Source of the DNA: Smaragdicoccus niigatensis DSM 44881 = NBRC 103563
GTDB lineage: Bacteria; Actinomycetota; Actinomycetes; Mycobacteriales; Mycobacteriaceae
Assembly: GCF_000380645.1 (NCBI RefSeq)
Contig: NZ_AQXZ01000017.1
Location: 558,001-622,000, forward strand
Length of the DNA: 64,000 nt
Direction of reading: 5' to 3'
Shown: one piece after another, positions 1 to 10,500 of the stretch
Layout: each line of letters starts with the position of its first letter
Position numbering within the stretch: position 1 is the stretch's first letter
Notes under the pieces: model-generated
Databases searched by the model: none
What the model was told of the DNA's origin: nothing
The model's input: the letters and a program-made list of their open reading frames with translations, nothing else
Program-made: the position numbers and the translations under genes

Positions 1-405
1 GCCATGGCTCATGAACGTGCTCCGCACGCCGGTGATGTACGTGTCCTCACCCATCTCGATACCGCCCCCACAGTCGATGTAATGGCGACTGTAGATGTGC
101 GAATTTCTCGCCATGATCAGCGATCGCGCATTGGGCAGCTCAGTGAGGTCCTTGTTGGCGCCGGAGTCCCCGCTGATCCAGTTGAATTGATGGATCAAGC
201 CGCCGAGGCCGATTCTGACGAGTAGCAGCCCGCGGAAGACGTTGCCGTGTCCGATCTTGACGCCTTCGGCGAGTTCGAAGCGACGAACGCCCCGAACGAG
301 GCAGATGCCGACATGAGCCAACGGATGAATGTCGTGACCGAGTCGGCAGAGCAGGCGGTTCTTCAGACGTCCCGGCGGCAGCAGAAAGATCAGGGTGGTC
401 AACAC
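1..405 (-). CDS. Hexapeptide-repeat (LbH) acyltransferase, truncated by window edge
   Basis: The reverse strand is open for 135 codons from a GTG at 405 (preceded by an AGGATCAGGG-like ribosome site) to base 1, so only the N-terminal part is present. The visible end reads NSHIYSRHYIDCGGGIEMG and then ITGVRSTFMSHG, the left-handed beta-helix signature of WcaF/LacA-type acetyltransferases that modify cell-surface sugars. The first ~30 residues (LIFLLPPG, then KNRLLCRLGH) are hydrophobic then basic, as in many of these proteins. It lies downstream of the efflux pump but is separated from it by a strong hairpin. The acceptor is unknown. The family call is fairly secure; the start is less so (TTG at 402 is possible). 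Confidence 0.72.
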   Translation of the reverse strand, partial: MLTTLIFLLPPGRLKNRLLCRLGHDIHPLAHVGICLVRGVRRFELAEGVKIGHGNVFRGLLLVRIGLGGLIHQFNWISGDSGANKDLTELPNARSLIMARNSHIYSRHYIDCGGGIEMGEDTYITGVRSTFMSHG

Positions 406-445
406 GAGCCCTGATCCTAAGTGGTTTTTCAGCCGCCGGTGCGGC

Positions 446-484
446 AACGACGCGTTGGAACTGGTCAGGTTCCAACGCGTCGTT
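446..484 (-). terminator. Perfect 16-bp stem-loop after the efflux pump
   Basis: AACGACGCGTTGGAAC (446-461) pairs perfectly with 469-484 around a 7-base loop. It starts 6 bases beyond the stop of the minus-strand MFS gene and ends before the acyltransferase start. There is no T-run immediately after the stem on the minus strand, as is common for actinobacterial terminators. Confidence 0.75.
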
Positions 485-489
485 AAAGG

Positions 490-2040
490 CTAGTGCCCGT
501 GTCCGACCGGAATGCGCTTCGGTGCGAACAGCGTCACGACGCCGCCGACGAAGAGGAAGATCGACACGATCATCAGCGACGTCGAGAATCCGTGCATGAA
601 CGCGGTGCGGACGCCCTCGGCGAGGTTCGCCGCAGCCGGACCCATGTGCTGGGTGATGGTGATGCCGCTCGGCGCCGAGTCCCGGATGTGGGTCGCCACG
701 TCCGGCTTCAGCATCGACAGATCGGGCAGGTTGCTGCGGTAGTTCGTCGCGAAGATCGAACCCATGAGCGCGATACCCACGGCCGAACCGACCTCACGCG
801 TCGAGTCGTTGACCGCCGAGGCGGTGCCCTGTTGCTGCGGCGACAGCGAGCTCACGATGAGGTTCGTTCCGGTCGAACTGGTGATACCCAGGCCGACACC
901 GGACACGAGCAGACCGACGAGGAACTGGTCGTAGCTCGAGGTGGCGGTCAACGTCGAGGCGTAGACCATGGAGCCGGCCATCAGGAACAGGCCCGTAGCG
1001 GTGGCTATGTTCACCGAGACGAAACGCAGCAGGGTCGGGGTGAGGGCTGCAACCGGAAGCATGACTCCGGCCACCGGCAGCAGTGCGACCGCCGCCTCGA
1101 GCGGGCTGAAGTCGCGGATCAGCAGGAGGTACTGCAGGCCCACGAAGAAGAAGCCCATGACTGCCATGAACTGCATGACGACGGTGACCGAGCCGGTGAG
1201 GAAGCCGCGGCGGGCGAAGAACCGGGGGTCCAGGACGGAGTGCTTCGTGCGCAAGCCAGTGAAGACGTAAGCGACGATCGATACGACGGCGAGAACGAAC
1301 ATCGCGATCACGATGTGGTCGGTCCAGCCGCGGCGCGCACCGTTGATGATGGCGTACACGAGCGAGCCGATCGACAGGCCGGTGAACAGCGATCCGAAGT
1401 AGTCGGCCTTCGGGGGGTTCTCGTCGCGAGTTTCCGGCGCGAAGATCAGGGCACCGAGGCCGGCCATGGCGGCGGCAACCGCGCTGATCGTGAAGATCAT
1501 CCGCCAGTCGGAGTGTTCCAGCACAAAGCCAGACACCAGAAGTCCGAAGATCGCACCCGCTCCGGCGCAACCGGACCACACCGCGACACCCTTGGAACGA
1601 AGTTCGGCGGGGAAGACAGCAGTGATCGTGGCGAGCGTGCCCGGCATGATCATCGCGGCGCCGGTGCCCATGGCAACACGGAAGCCGATGAGTTGTTCGA
1701 CGGTGTCGACGCGACCCGCAAAGAAGGACGCGATCGCGAACACTGCCGCGCCGGCGATGAGCAGGCGGCGTCGGCCGATGCGGTCACCGAGGGCGCCGAG
1801 GGGGAGGACCAGCGCCGCCAGGGTGACGGTGTAGCCATCGGCGACCCACGTCAGTTGGGTGTTCGACGCGTGCAAGCCGAGAGCCAGGTCCGGCAACGTC
1901 AGGTTGATCGCGGTCACCGAAGCGACGACGAGAACGAGTGCCAGACACATAGCGGTGAGAACGGCCATCGGCAGCTTCTCAACCGCCGAGTCGTCATTGA
2001 CTGCGAGATGGCCCGGAGCCATCAAATGAGTAGTTGCCAT
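490..2040 (-). CDS. DHA2-family MFS multidrug efflux transporter (14 TM)
   Basis: A 516-residue integral membrane protein expected to export drugs or toxic metabolites by proton antiport. MFS motif A (GALGDRIGRRR, about residues 82-92) follows transmembrane helix 2. The length and hydrophobic pattern fit the 14-helix DHA2 class (EmrB/QacA-like). A hydrophilic N-terminus of ~25 residues precedes helix 1, and the protein ends in a histidine-rich GHGH tail. I place the start at the ATG at 2040, because the longer reading from 2112 would add 24 residues that do not look like a transporter N-terminus and would nearly abut an operator-like array. It is followed by a terminator and preceded by a TetR gene in the same direction, so TetR control or autoregulation of the pair is plausible. 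The substrate cannot be read from sequence. Confidence 0.9.
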   Translation of the reverse strand: MATTHLMAPGHLAVNDDSAVEKLPMAVLTAMCLALVLVVASVTAINLTLPDLALGLHASNTQLTWVADGYTVTLAALVLPLGALGDRIGRRRLLIAGAAVFAIASFFAGRVDTVEQLIGFRVAMGTGAAMIMPGTLATITAVFPAELRSKGVAVWSGCAGAGAIFGLLVSGFVLEHSDWRMIFTISAVAAAMAGLGALIFAPETRDENPPKADYFGSLFTGLSIGSLVYAIINGARRGWTDHIVIAMFVLAVVSIVAYVFTGLRTKHSVLDPRFFARRGFLTGSVTVVMQFMAVMGFFFVGLQYLLLIRDFSPLEAAVALLPVAGVMLPVAALTPTLLRFVSVNIATATGLFLMAGSMVYASTLTATSSYDQFLVGLLVSGVGLGITSSTGTNLIVSSLSPQQQGTASAVNDSTREVGSAVGIALMGSIFATNYRSNLPDLSMLKPDVATHIRDSAPSGITITQHMGPAAANLAEGVRTAFMHGFSTSLMIVSIFLFVGGVVTLFAPKRIPVGHGH

Positions 2041-2114
2041 GGCTACTATGGTTACAGGTTGGCAAACAAAGAGACAACCCGAGGTTACCGGCAAGTAGCT
2101 TTCCTTGGACATGC

Positions 2115-2147
2115 TGACCTGGACAAATGGCAGGTCATGTTGACCTG
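2115..2147. promoter_or_regulatory. Three half-site operator upstream of the efflux pump
   Basis: TGACCTG (2115-2121), CAGGTCA (2131-2137) and TGACCTG (2141-2147) alternate in orientation. The last two form a perfect 7-3-7 palindrome and the first two a 7-9-7 palindrome. The array lies 75-107 bases upstream of the MFS start, in the 237-base gap between the pump and the TetR gene. The binding protein is unknown. Confidence 0.55.
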
Positions 2148-2277
2148 GTCACAAGAGATCAACTTCGGCCAGAATCGGACATTGGCTCAAACGGTAGCTG
2201 GCCGGTAGCTGGAACCGAAATCTACCGAATTTCCAATATCCCCAAGGGAATCCGCGGGTGGTGAGGGTCGCCGGCCG

Positions 2278-2895
2278 TCAGATTTCGGGAATTGGCCGCA
2301 AAAGCGGCAAGAGGTACTTGCGGGCGAAGGCGGTCGCCTTGGCGGGGTCATTCAGGGGGATTACGCCGTCAGGGATCATGCCGAGTGAATGGGCGAGCCG
2401 GGCATAGATCTCGGCGACCATGTTGGCGTCGAAATCGTCGCTGAGTTGTCCGTTGGCCTGCCACTTGCGGATGAGATCAGCAAGGTACATGCGGCCCAAA
2501 CCGAGGATCGGCGATCCGTGGCCGGGGAGCGCCTTCAAGGCGTCGGCGATGTCGTCGGAGTCGCCAACGTCGTGCAGCAGCTTTCGCTGCTGAAACTCGC
2601 GCGTGAAGGCCACGAAGCCGGTCAGCAGTTGATCCTCAACCGTGGTGGCACCGACGATCGCCGCATCGACGCCGTCGACCAACTGGGTCGCTTCGCGAAA
2701 GAGAACCATGCGGACGAGCTGGGGCTTCTGGGGAAAGCGGCGATAGACCGTCGCAACGCCGACGCCGGCCCGGTCGGCCACGGCGTTCATGGTCGTCTTT
2801 CGGACGCCAGTCTCGGCGAAGCAGTCCCGAGCGGCGTCGAGGATCCGCGTTGTTGTTGGGTCGGTTTCAGGCCCGCGACCAGCGTCGTTTGTCAT
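2278..2895 (-). CDS. TetR-family transcriptional regulator
   Basis: A 205-residue one-domain repressor type. The N-terminal helix-turn-helix spans roughly residues 14-62, ending in the typical VATVYRRFPQKPQLV recognition-helix region. The C-terminal ligand domain ends in a loop-rich LLPLLRPIPEI. It lies upstream of the MFS pump in the same direction (237-base gap) and divergent from the first DUF2236 gene. The 100-base intergenic region carries a GATAG-N15-CTATC palindrome that also occurs at a second DUF2236 promoter. The simplest inference is that it controls these oxygenase promoters and perhaps its own; the ligand is unknown. Confidence 0.9.
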   Translation of the reverse strand: MTNDAGRGPETDPTTTRILDAARDCFAETGVRKTTMNAVADRAGVGVATVYRRFPQKPQLVRMVLFREATQLVDGVDAAIVGATTVEDQLLTGFVAFTREFQQRKLLHDVGDSDDIADALKALPGHGSPILGLGRMYLADLIRKWQANGQLSDDFDANMVAEIYARLAHSLGMIPDGVIPLNDPAKATAFARKYLLPLLRPIPEI

Positions 2896-2952
2896 CTCGC
2901 GACAAGTCTACGAAATGCCACGGCGAAGTTTCCCTTGCTTTATCGGTAGTTG

Positions 2953-2981
2953 GTGATAGAAAATTGCTCATATCCTATCGC
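2953..2981. promoter_or_regulatory. GATAG-N15-CTATC operator, copy 1
   Basis: GTGATAGAA (2953-2961), 11 bases, TCCTATCGC (2973-2981): arms match at 7 of 9 positions. It sits between the divergent TetR (start 2895) and DUF2236 gene (start 2996), just before the AAAGGAG ribosome site. The same 9-11-9 layout occurs at 11917-11945 and 11960-11988. Confidence 0.65.
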
Positions 2982-2995
2982 AAAGGAGCGATCTG

Positions 2996-5057
<2,062 letters not shown>

Positions 5058-5068
5058 GGGACAACGAC

Positions 5069-6610
5069 ATGACCGACCAGCCCCTGCGTTCCCGACGCAA
5101 CCATTGGAACAACCAGGTCGCGATCCACGCGGACATGCGGCCTGACGCTGTTGCGTTCAAATTCAGCGGCGTCGACACCACGTGGAAGCAACTGCACGAC
5201 CGCTCGCAAAAGCTCGCGGATGCGTTGGCGCGCAGGGGAGTCGGTTTCGGCGATCGCGTATTGATCGTCATGCTCAACTACACCGAGTACATCGAGTCGG
5301 TGCTGGCGATCAACCTGCTCGGTGCCATCGCAGTGCCGGTCAACTTCCGGCTCACGCCGCCAGAACTCGGGTACATCGTCAGCGACAGCGGCGCGAAGGT
5401 CGTCATCACGGACGGCATGCTCGTCAAGCTCATTGCCGCGGTCAGCCAGCAGGTTCCCGGCATCGAGTTGAGCATCGTCCTGGGTTCGGAACCAGTCGGT
5501 GATGCGGTGGCCTTCGAGTCGCTCATCGCCGAGGATGGCGAGCCGCATCCGGACGTCGACGTCCCGGAGGACACCCCTGCCCTGATCATGTACACGTCGG
5601 GCACCACGGGCAGCCCGAAGGGTGCGATCCTGTCGCACGGCAACATGCAGGCTCAGGCGTTCACGTGCATTCGAGCGTTGCAAACGAGTCGGGACAGCAT
5701 CTACTTCTGCGCAGCCCCGCTGTTCCACATCGCGGGCCTGGGCAGCATCGCGCCGAACATCCTGCTTGGTGCCAAGACGGTCATCCAGCCACTTGGCTTG
5801 TTCAATGCAGCCGACACGCTTGATGCCTGGGAGCGCGAAGGCGCCACCTCGGTGTTCCTCGTGCCCGCGCAATGGCAGATCGTGTGCGCGGACCCGACTG
5901 TCCGCGACCGCAACCTCAAACTCGAAACCATCTCGTGGGGCGCGGCGCCGGCGTCGGATTCGGTGCTCAAAGCGATGGCCGACGTTTTTCCGAACGCGCA
6001 GAACGTCGCGGTGTTCGGCCAGACCGAGATGTCGCCGATCACGTGCGTTCTCGACGGCGACGACGCGATCCGCAAGCTCGGCTCGGTCGGTAAACCGATC
6101 CCGACGATCGCGACGCGAGTCGTCGACGAAGAGATGAACGACGTCGCTCCCGGCGAGATCGGCGAGATCGTGTATCGCGGTCCGACCATGATGCAGGGCT
6201 ACTGGAACAAGGCGGCGGCGACCGCCGAGGCGTTCGAAGGTGGCTGGTTCCACTCGGGCGATCTCGTCCGCGTCGACGACGAAGGCTTCGTCTACGTGGT
6301 CGACCGCAAGAAGGACATGATCATCTCCGGTGGGGAGAACATCTACTGCGCCGAAGTCGAGAATGTGCTGTTCAGCCACCCGAAGATTCGCGAGGCAGCG
6401 GTCATCGGGCGGGAACACGACAAGTGGGGCGAGGTACCGGTCGCGATTGTCGCCGGTGACGACTCACTGACCCTCTCCGAACTCGAACCCTTCCTCAACG
6501 ACCGGCTCGCGCGCTACAAGCACCCCAAGGACCTGGTGATCGTGCCGGAACTGCCGCGCAATGCGAGCGGCAAGGTCGTCAAACCGCAGCTACGCAAGGA
6601 ATACGCCTGA
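5069..6610 (+). CDS. Acyl-CoA synthetase (AMP-forming), FadD type
   Basis: A 513-residue ANL-superfamily ligase that should activate a carboxylate to its CoA thioester via an acyl-adenylate. The phosphate loop YTSGTTGSPKGA lies near residue 174. GWFHSGDLV and DRKKDMIISGGENIY (about 390-425) carry the ATP-binding Asp and hinge region, and the catalytic lysine is in NASGKVVKPQLR near the C-terminus. It begins 11 bases after the FMN enzyme and its stop overlaps the next ACAD start (TGATG), so the four genes are one transcription unit. The chain length or ring substrate cannot be told from sequence. Confidence 0.92.
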   Translation: MTDQPLRSRRNHWNNQVAIHADMRPDAVAFKFSGVDTTWKQLHDRSQKLADALARRGVGFGDRVLIVMLNYTEYIESVLAINLLGAIAVPVNFRLTPPELGYIVSDSGAKVVITDGMLVKLIAAVSQQVPGIELSIVLGSEPVGDAVAFESLIAEDGEPHPDVDVPEDTPALIMYTSGTTGSPKGAILSHGNMQAQAFTCIRALQTSRDSIYFCAAPLFHIAGLGSIAPNILLGAKTVIQPLGLFNAADTLDAWEREGATSVFLVPAQWQIVCADPTVRDRNLKLETISWGAAPASDSVLKAMADVFPNAQNVAVFGQTEMSPITCVLDGDDAIRKLGSVGKPIPTIATRVVDEEMNDVAPGEIGEIVYRGPTMMQGYWNKAAATAEAFEGGWFHSGDLVRVDDEGFVYVVDRKKDMIISGGENIYCAEVENVLFSHPKIREAAVIGREHDKWGEVPVAIVAGDDSLTLSELEPFLNDRLARYKHPKDLVIVPELPRNASGKVVKPQLRKEYA

Positions 6611-7818
6611 TGGATATCAGTCTTTCGCCAGAGGATCTGGCGTTCCAGACCGAGGTGCGCGAGTTCCTCGATGAACACCTCACGCCCGACATCCGACGGG
6701 CCGGCAAGCTCATGACGAGCGTCTATCCGGACCACGAGTCCAGCATGAAGTGGCAGGAGATCCTTCGGCAGAAGGGGTGGGCGGCTCCGACCTGGCCGGT
6801 CAAGTACGGCGGGTGCAAGTGGACGCTCATGCAGCACTACATCTTCAGCAAAGAATGCACGCTCGCCGGTGCGCCGTTGCTGTCACCGATGGGCATCGGA
6901 TTCGTCGCGCATGCGATCTCGGCATTCGGGACCGAGGAGCAGAAGGGTTACTTCCTGCCCCGAATCCTCACCGGCGAGGTCTTCTTCTGCCAGGGCTATT
7001 CCGAGCCCGAGTCAGGCTCAGACCTGGCGTCACTGTCGATGGCGGCGGTCGAGGACGGCGACGACCTCATCTGCACGGGAAGCAAGATCTGGACAACGCA
7101 CGCGACCGAGGCCAACTGGATCTTCTGCCTCGTGCGTACGTCGCGCACGAGCAAGAAGCAGCAGGGCATCACCTTCCTCCTGATGGACATGACCGCGCCC
7201 GGAATCGAGATTCGTCCGCTGGTCATGAGCTCCGGTGAAGAAGTGCAGAACCAGGTGTTCTTCGATCAGGTCCGGGTTCCGAAAGCCAACGTCATCGGTC
7301 AGATCGACGACGGCTGGACGGTCGCCAAGTACTTGCTCAACTTCGAGCGTGGCGGTGCTGCGATGGCACCGATGCTGCAGGTGTGGGTCAACGACATTGC
7401 CGAGCAAGCCGGTTCGTTGATGGACAGTCCGGGTTTCCGATCGCGACTTGCCGATGCTCGCATTCGCACCGATGTGCTGGAGATCGTCGAGTTCCGGACG
7501 GTGTCGGCGATCGCTCAGGGGAAGAACCCGGGTCCGGCCGCGTCGATGCTCAAAATTCTCGGCACCGAGCTCAGCCAGGCGATCACCGAGCTGGCACTGG
7601 AAGCGGCTGGTCCTCGCGGCCGGCTGTACCAACCGCACGCCACGATGCCTGGTGGCCACGTCCCGCACTTCACCGGACCGGCTGACGGTTACGTCAGCGG
7701 CGAACCCTGGCAGGCGGTAGCCCCGCTGCGTTACTTCAACGACCGCGCGGGCTCGATCTACGCCGGCAGCAACGAAATTCAGCGAAACATTCTCGCCAAA
7801 GCAGCATTGGGGCTCTGA
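6610..7818 (+). CDS. Acyl-CoA dehydrogenase, first partner of a probable heteromer
   Basis: A 402-residue ACAD. The FAD/substrate middle segment reads QGYSEPESGSDLASL, and the C-terminus has IYAGSNEIQRNI. At the place where medium-chain ACAD carries its catalytic Glu (YEGTSQIQ) there is Ala, so the base must lie elsewhere or be supplied differently. It is followed after 5 bases by a second, shorter ACAD that lacks the NEIQ segment entirely. Such side-by-side unequal pairs are the hallmark of the alpha2beta2 ACADs (ChsE/FadE-type) used in steroid and other bulky-substrate degradation. It is the third gene of the NMO-fadD operon. Confidence 0.9.
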   Translation: MDISLSPEDLAFQTEVREFLDEHLTPDIRRAGKLMTSVYPDHESSMKWQEILRQKGWAAPTWPVKYGGCKWTLMQHYIFSKECTLAGAPLLSPMGIGFVAHAISAFGTEEQKGYFLPRILTGEVFFCQGYSEPESGSDLASLSMAAVEDGDDLICTGSKIWTTHATEANWIFCLVRTSRTSKKQQGITFLLMDMTAPGIEIRPLVMSSGEEVQNQVFFDQVRVPKANVIGQIDDGWTVAKYLLNFERGGAAMAPMLQVWVNDIAEQAGSLMDSPGFRSRLADARIRTDVLEIVEFRTVSAIAQGKNPGPAASMLKILGTELSQAITELALEAAGPRGRLYQPHATMPGGHVPHFTGPADGYVSGEPWQAVAPLRYFNDRAGSIYAGSNEIQRNILAKAALGL

Positions 7819-7823
7819 AGACG

Positions 7824-8906
7824 ATGGACTTCTCCTTCACCAGCGAACAAGAAATGCTGCGGGACACTGTCTCGAAGTTCCTTGCGGCGCGTTATGACCT
7901 GGACAAGAGTCGCACGGCGGCAAAGACTGGCAAGGGCTGGCAACCGGACGTCTGGCGCGGTTTCGCCGACGAACTCGGCATCCTCGGAGCCACGTTCCCG
8001 GAGTCGGTCGGCGGCCTAGATGGCGGTCCGACCGAACTCATGATCATCCTGGAAGCACTCGGAAACGCGCTGGTCATCGAACCATTCGTCGAGACTGTGG
8101 TGCTCGCGGGTGGCTTGTTGAAGCGGGCCGGCGCAGAGAATCTGTTGAGTGAGATCGTCGCGGGCGACGCGGTCATCGCGGTCGCGGCTACCGAGTGGGA
8201 GGACGTGACGACCACCGCTCGGCAGGATGGCGATGAATGGGTGCTCGATGGCGAGAAGATCGCCGTGGTTGCCGCGCCGATCGCGACACACCTGCTCGTG
8301 AGTGCGCGCACTGGTGACCGAATCGGCTTGTTCGTGCTTGACACAAAGACCCGCGCCGGACTGACCGTCAAGCCGATGCGCACGATCGATGACCGCACCG
8401 CGGCTGATCTGACGTTCGATGGGTTGCGTCTGCCCGCTGACGCGTTGCTGGTCGAGGACGCTTGGGCGTCGCTGGAACAAGCCCGCGATGAGGGGGCCGC
8501 AGCGATCGTCTCGGAAGCGGTCGGGTGTATGCGGAAGGTCCTCGCCGACACGGTCGAGTACACGAAGCAGCGCTCGCAGTTCGGCGTACCGATCAGCAGC
8601 TTCCAGGCATTGCAGCACCGCATGGTCGATATGTACATGGAGGTCGAGCAGGCGGCGGCAGCGCAGTATCTCGCGACGCTCAAGCTCGATGCCGAGCCTG
8701 CGGTCAGAGCACGTGCGGTTTCTGCGGCGAAGGCGACGATCGCTCGGGCGGCCCGGTTCGTCGGCCAGAACGCGGTCCAACTGCACGGCGCGATGGGCAT
8801 GACCGAAGAGCTCGCGATCGGCCACTACTTCAAGCGCCTGACCGCGATCGAGTACGAATTCGGTTCGCGCGAATGGCATCTCGACCGGTATGCAGCACTC
8901 ACCTGA
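7824..8906 (+). CDS. Acyl-CoA dehydrogenase, second partner of a probable heteromer
   Basis: A 360-residue ACAD paralogue shorter than its neighbour. It keeps the C-terminal helices (QLHGAMGMTEELAIGHYFKR) but ends in EYEFGSREWHLDRYAALT, without the E-G-T-x-E-I-Q signature that contacts FAD and bears the catalytic base in homotetrameric ACADs. This is the expected layout for the subunit of an alpha2beta2 ACAD in which only half the sites are complete. It begins 5 bases after the preceding ACAD stop and closes the operon; a 46-base gap then leads to the cyclase gene. Confidence 0.88.
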   Translation: MDFSFTSEQEMLRDTVSKFLAARYDLDKSRTAAKTGKGWQPDVWRGFADELGILGATFPESVGGLDGGPTELMIILEALGNALVIEPFVETVVLAGGLLKRAGAENLLSEIVAGDAVIAVAATEWEDVTTTARQDGDEWVLDGEKIAVVAAPIATHLLVSARTGDRIGLFVLDTKTRAGLTVKPMRTIDDRTAADLTFDGLRLPADALLVEDAWASLEQARDEGAAAIVSEAVGCMRKVLADTVEYTKQRSQFGVPISSFQALQHRMVDMYMEVEQAAAAQYLATLKLDAEPAVRARAVSAAKATIARAARFVGQNAVQLHGAMGMTEELAIGHYFKRLTAIEYEFGSREWHLDRYAALT

Positions 8907-8952
8907 CATGCGATTCGGCACGTAGTCGAGCGCGCCGGACTTACAGTTCACT

Positions 8953-10500
8953 ATGCGCCTCGGCATTCCACGGTTGGCGGATGCGCCCTTGGGCTCACGG
9001 CTGTTGGGCGCTCCGACCGACCCTCTGAACCGGCAGCGAATCCGCGTTCAGATCGTGGCGACGGCACTTCTCGTGGCCGCGAACGGTATCGGTGCAGCGA
9101 TAGCTATCGTGCTCGTGCTGTTTGTCTTGCCGACCCCGTCGATCTTCACGCCTGCGTGGCAGACGATGAACTTCGTCGTGCTGCCGGTTTATGTCCTCGG
9201 CGCTTTTGTCATCGCCGGATCGGTGGGGACCCGGTTGGGGCTCGCGACGAATCGATGGCACTACGAGGGCCGAACGCCAAACGCGGAGGAGTCCGCGCGC
9301 TCGCTTGCCTTGCCCCGACGACTCACGATTCTGCAGGGCCTTTTCTGGCTGGCCGCGACGGTTCTGTATATCGTCGCCGCCGCAAAGATCGACCCATCGG
9401 CGATCCCCAAGCTGTTCTTCGCCATCGGTTTCACCGGGATTGCGGTGTCGGCCTTCAGCTACCAGCTCGCCGAATTCTCGTTTCGTGCCGTCGCCGCCGT
9501 TGTCATCGAAACCGGTGCCGTAGACCGCGGTCGTCTGCCGCAGGTCACCTCGCGCGTTCGTGCGGCGTGGATTCTCGGGACCGGAATCCCGTTGGCGAGC
9601 ATCCTGCTCGTCGCCTTGAGCAACCTGTCGCATCCGACGACCGTTCCGCAGCTGGCGCGCGCGGCCGGCGGGCTCGCGCTATTGAGCCTCGTGATCGGAT
9701 TCGGACTGACGACCTTGACGGTTCGCTTGATGGTCCAGCCGATCAGGTCCGTTACCCAGGCGATGCAGCGGATCGCCGAAGGCGACCTGACGACTCACCT
9801 GTCCGTCTATGACGGAACGGAATTGGGCCAGCTTCAGGGTGGCTTCAACCGGATGGCGGAAGGCCTGCGCGAGCGCGAGCGCATCCACGATCTGTTCGGT
9901 CGCCACGTCGGTCGCGATGTCGCGGCCGAGGCGGTCAAGCGGAACCCGACGCTCGGCGGAGAAGAGCGTCAGGTGGCTGCGTTCTTTCTCGATCTCATCG
10001 GTTCGACGAGGCTTGCCGCGACCCGTCCGCCCGAGGAGGTCGTCGAGATCCTGAACCGAGTATTTGATGTCGTCGTCGCCGAGATCGACGCGCACGGCGG
10101 GTTCGTCAACAAATTCGAGGGCGACGCAGCACTCGCGGTATTCGGCGCGCCGCTCGAGATCGAGGACCCGGCGGGCCAGGCGTTGGCCGCCGGGCGCGTG
10201 ATCGCTCGTCGGCTCAAAGCGGAGGTCGCGGAGATCTCGGTCGGTATCGGTGTCTCGTACGGCACTGCGGTCGCCGGCAACATCGGTGCGCGAGACCGGT
10301 TCGAGTACACCGTCATCGGCGACCCGATCAATGAGGCGGCGCGTCTGTGTGACCTCTCGAAACAGTACGACTCCCTGCTCGTGGCATCTGAAGCGACACT
10401 TTCGGCAGCGAGCGCCGAGGAGGCGGCGAACTGGGAACTGGGGGAGTCGGTCTTGTTGCGCGGGCGGGTCGACGAGACGCGGCTCGCGTTGCCGCGTTAG
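8953..10500 (+). CDS. Membrane class III adenylate/guanylate cyclase with HAMP domain
   Basis: A 515-residue signalling protein: about six hydrophobic segments in the first ~265 residues, a HAMP linker (LMVQPIRSVTQAMQRIAEGD), then a class III cyclase domain from ~340. Metal-binding Asp is in FFLDLIGSTR, the second conserved block is NKFEGDAALAVFG with substrate-specifying Lys, and RFEYTVIGDPINEAARL matches the transition-state block. The architecture matches the mycobacterial Rv1318c-Rv1320c/Rv3645 group. It makes cAMP (or cGMP) at the inner membrane face. Its stop overlaps the convergent DUF2236 stop by 4 bases. Membership in the catabolic system is uncertain; it may be a housekeeping neighbour. 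Confidence 0.92.
   Translation: MRLGIPRLADAPLGSRLLGAPTDPLNRQRIRVQIVATALLVAANGIGAAIAIVLVLFVLPTPSIFTPAWQTMNFVVLPVYVLGAFVIAGSVGTRLGLATNRWHYEGRTPNAEESARSLALPRRLTILQGLFWLAATVLYIVAAAKIDPSAIPKLFFAIGFTGIAVSAFSYQLAEFSFRAVAAVVIETGAVDRGRLPQVTSRVRAAWILGTGIPLASILLVALSNLSHPTTVPQLARAAGGLALLSLVIGFGLTTLTVRLMVQPIRSVTQAMQRIAEGDLTTHLSVYDGTELGQLQGGFNRMAEGLRERERIHDLFGRHVGRDVAAEAVKRNPTLGGEERQVAAFFLDLIGSTRLAATRPPEEVVEILNRVFDVVVAEIDAHGGFVNKFEGDAALAVFGAPLEIEDPAGQALAAGRVIARRLKAEVAEISVGIGVSYGTAVAGNIGARDRFEYTVIGDPINEAARLCDLSKQYDSLLVASEATLSAASAEEAANWELGESVLLRGRVDETRLALPR

Noticed and set aside
1-225. 73-codon plus-strand frame at the left edge
   Set aside because: The opposite strand encodes a recognisable hexapeptide-repeat acyltransferase over the same bases.
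493-2208. 571-codon open frame on the plus strand antisense to the MFS gene
   Set aside because: Composition is Arg/Asp/His-rich without domains; it is the usual high-GC antisense shadow of a clear membrane protein.
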